From SHLQ01 sp964441145 (GTDB lineage: Bacteria > Actinomycetota > Acidimicrobiia > Acidimicrobiales > SHLQ01), in NCBI GenBank assembly GCA_964441145.1, contig CAYTUB010000031.1, positions 1 to 32,323 of the forward strand: a stretch of DNA of 32,323 bases, read 5' to 3'. The position numbers were made by a program, and so were the translations under genes. This document shows positions 30,989-32,323 of the stretch, piece by piece. The notes beneath the pieces were generated by a model. The model saw only the letters and a program-made list of their open reading frames with translations. It searched no databases and was not told where the DNA came from. Within the stretch, counting starts at the first letter, position 1. Each line of letters begins with the position of its first letter.

Positions 30989-31380
30989 ATGAGCCGTTTC
31001 CGAAACCTCCTGACTCAGCGACAACTACCCCGGCTTCTGTTGACTCGGGGGCCACGTCCGAGCCNNNNNNNNNNNNNNNNNNNNNNNNNNNNNNNNNNNN
31101 NNNNNNNNNNNNNNNNNNNNNNNNNNNNNNNNNNNNNNNNNNNNNNNNNNNNNNNNNNNNNNNNCTGACTCAGCGACAACTACCCCGGCTTCTGTTGACT
31201 CGGGGGCCACGTCCGAGCCCGACTGCGCTCCACGCTGCTCAGCCGCTCATCGACCTGACAGCGTCACCAAATTGGGACGAGATCGATGATTTGGCCGTGG
31301 ACTTTGATCGCAAGCTCGAGAGCTTTATGGCCTTTGATGACGGCTCTGACGGTTCCGAACGAAGTTGGCTTACGAAGTAG
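30989..31380 (+). CDS. Small acidic hypothetical protein interrupted by the assembly gap
   Basis: The span includes 100 N. The ATG at 30989 opens a frame that runs into the gap, and the frame leaving the gap ends with TAG at 31378. The two sides share an identical 55-base sequence in the same frame. If the copies are collapsed, one continuous frame of 78 codons results: a basic, Leu/Arg-rich N-terminus (MSRFRNLLTQRQLPRLLLTRG) and an acidic C-terminus (NWDEIDDLAVDFDRKLESF, then FDDGSDGSERSW). Function unknown. The end overlaps the convergent methyltransferase gene by 11 bases. The reconstruction is inference. Confidence 0.45.
31010..31219. other. Scaffold gap with 55-base identical flanks
   Basis: N residues fill 31065-31164, exactly 100. 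The 55 bases before the gap (31010-31064) are identical to the 55 bases after it (31165-31219). That is the signature of two contigs ending in the same k-mer that a scaffolder failed to merge, so the true sequence probably has one copy and no gap. Confidence 0.85.
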
Positions 31381-32131
31381 TTCGTCTTCGGGCGAGCTCG
31401 TAGCAGACCAGGGCGGAGGCAACTGATGCATTCAGGGACTCAACGCTGTTCTCCAGAGGGATCGAAAGAAACGACTCACACGTAGCGGAGACCGAGTCGC
31501 TGAGCCCTGCTGACTCATTGCCGATCACATATGCCGCGCGTTCGGGTAGATCTGCGGTGAAGAGCGAATCTCCTCGAGCGTCGAGACCGAGGAGTTCGAA
31601 ACGGTGCTCATTGAGCAAGCCGAGCGCTTCGTCCACGGTTTCGCACCGGATGATCGGGGAGCGGAAGGCGACGCCAGCCGATGCCTTTATCGCTACCGGC
31701 CCAATATCGGCAGTGCCCTTATGAGGAACGATCACCCCATCGATCCCGGCGGCCGTGGCCGACCTCAAGATCATGCCGACGTTGGCCGGATTGTGCACGT
31801 GATCGAGCAGCAGAAGCGAACAAGCCCAGTCCTTTCCCCGCCGGCGTTGCTCACAGAACTCGTGAAGTGTTTGCATCGCTGGCGCCGCGATGTCGGCCAC
31901 CACACCTTGGTGATGTCGGGCACTGCGAGCAACCGCGGTGACCTTCGCCTCGTCCACGAACTCAACCGCTACCTTGCGGCTTGCAGCCATTCCCTTGATC
32001 GTTTCGATTTCAGGACCTTGAGCTCGACTGCTCAACAAGATTTTGTCGAACCGTAGTGACTGGTCATGCAGAGCTTCGATGACAGGCTTTCTGCCCATCA
32101 CCGTGAGGAACGTGTCTCGAGGAGACTTCAC
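31370..32131 (-). CDS. TrmH/RlmB-type 2'-O-ribose RNA methyltransferase
   Basis: A 253-residue SPOUT methyltransferase using S-adenosylmethionine. An N-terminal substrate-binding domain (about 12-85, GRKPVIEALHD to HHQGVVADIA) precedes the knotted catalytic domain. Motif 1 is DHVHNPANVGMILRSA (about 107-122), motif 2 is YVIGNESAGLSD and motif 3 is IPLENSVESLNASVASALV. This layout is that of RlmB (23S rRNA Gm2251) and its relatives; the exact target is not certain. GTG start at 32131: it overlaps the ileS stop as GTGA, which both fixes the start and implies coupled translation. Its 3' end overlaps the convergent small gene by 11 bases. Confidence 0.88.
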   Translation of the reverse strand: MKSPRDTFLTVMGRKPVIEALHDQSLRFDKILLSSRAQGPEIETIKGMAASRKVAVEFVDEAKVTAVARSARHHQGVVADIAAPAMQTLHEFCEQRRRGKDWACSLLLLDHVHNPANVGMILRSATAAGIDGVIVPHKGTADIGPVAIKASAGVAFRSPIIRCETVDEALGLLNEHRFELLGLDARGDSLFTADLPERAAYVIGNESAGLSDSVSATCESFLSIPLENSVESLNASVASALVCYELARRRTTS

Positions 32132-32323
32132 TCGGCGACCGAGATCGCCAAACGCCCAACGCCCGCAGCATCATGGCCGCCTTCGACGCTGGCGTAGCTG
32201 ATCGAGGTCGACAAGGTTTGGTCGGCAACGTAGGCCTCGTTGGCCTGAATGGCGGCCGTTGCGTCCGTCGACAGATCGAGCGTGAGATCGATTCGGTCGG
32301 TTACGACCAGATCCTCGGTCTTG
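32128..32323 (-). CDS. ileS: Isoleucyl-tRNA synthetase, C-terminal fragment (runs off the window)
   Basis: The last 64 codons of a gene that enters from the right edge. The peptide (EDLVVTDRIDLTLDLSTD, then NEAYVADQTLSTSISYASVEGG, ending GRLAISVAE) matches the C-terminal domain typical of IleRS (DUF5915-like), where xxVxDRIxLxL is followed by an acidic helix and xxETLAxxV. The call rests on this tail only. The TGA stop overlaps the GTG start of the methyltransferase gene. Confidence 0.65.
   Translation of the reverse strand, partial: KTEDLVVTDRIDLTLDLSTDATAAIQANEAYVADQTLSTSISYASVEGGHDAAGVGRLAISVAE

Noticed and set aside
30672..31055. 127-residue minus-strand frame
   Set aside because: It is antisense to the more protein-like plus-strand frame at 30613 and has the Ser-rich composition of a shadow frame.
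31010..31219. Direct repeats of a mobile element or attachment sites
   Set aside because: The 55-base copies flank exactly 100 N and nothing else; an assembly overlap explains them better.
1..32323. tRNA or rRNA genes, CRISPR arrays, transposases or integrases
   Set aside because: None were found on reading either strand; no regularly spaced repeats and no transposase motifs were seen.

Overview
The window looks like chromosomal DNA of a free-living actinobacterium, probably Acidimicrobiia-like; this is inferred from content, not from a marker gene. It is moderately GC-rich with tightly packed operons and frequent 4-base ATGA/GTGA start-stop overlaps. Several genes have a TANNNT hexamer 6-7 bases before the start codon and no ribosome-binding site, as expected for leaderless mRNAs. 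It also carries inositol-phosphate synthase and class I ribonucleotide reductase genes. A run of exactly 100 N flanked by two identical 55-base copies suggests a short-read scaffold, possibly metagenomic.

Layout: (1) 91-1860, an SLC13-type permease. (2) 1861-4816, two secreted GH26-like glycosidases on the minus strand, one carrying 13 RTX nonapeptides and one a lipoprotein. (3) 5113-13125, a seven-gene plus-strand operon for an apparently sulfated surface polysaccharide: a Wzz/BY-kinase-like protein with a degenerate ATP site, an Alg14/PssD-like subunit, an Alg13/PssE-like domain fused to a sulfotransferase, a GT2 glycosyltransferase, a Wzy-like polymerase, an APH-fold kinase and a second sulfotransferase. 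(4) 13126-13417, a gene-free convergent spacer rich in hairpins. (5) 13418-18143, ino1 divergent from a LysR-TauE pair, then ppa with a small zinc-finger gene, and a Bax-inhibitor-1 family gene. (6) 18271-21502, a Rhizobium-type asparaginase coupled to a Wzm/Wzt polysaccharide ABC exporter. (7) 21570-23251, aroQ coupled to an FAD oxidoreductase. (8) 23519-27225, nrdA-nrdB behind a promoter with a palindrome between its -35 and -10. (9) 27336-30101, a small acidic protein, a MOSC protein, a TetR regulator and a membrane-anchored EEP phosphatase. (10) 30102-31380, a poorly explained stretch with mini-ORFs, several inverted repeats, two small genes and the assembly gap. (11) 31370-32323, an RlmB-type methyltransferase coupled to the 3' end of ileS.

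The most coherent system is regions 2 and 3. The EPS operon and the two secreted glycosidases are divergently arranged, which suggests that the glycosidases trim or remodel the polymer or its relatives. The operon has a polymerase but no recognisable flippase; the Wzm/Wzt pair about 6 kb downstream is the only polysaccharide exporter in view. The Alg13-sulfotransferase fusion is the least ordinary gene.
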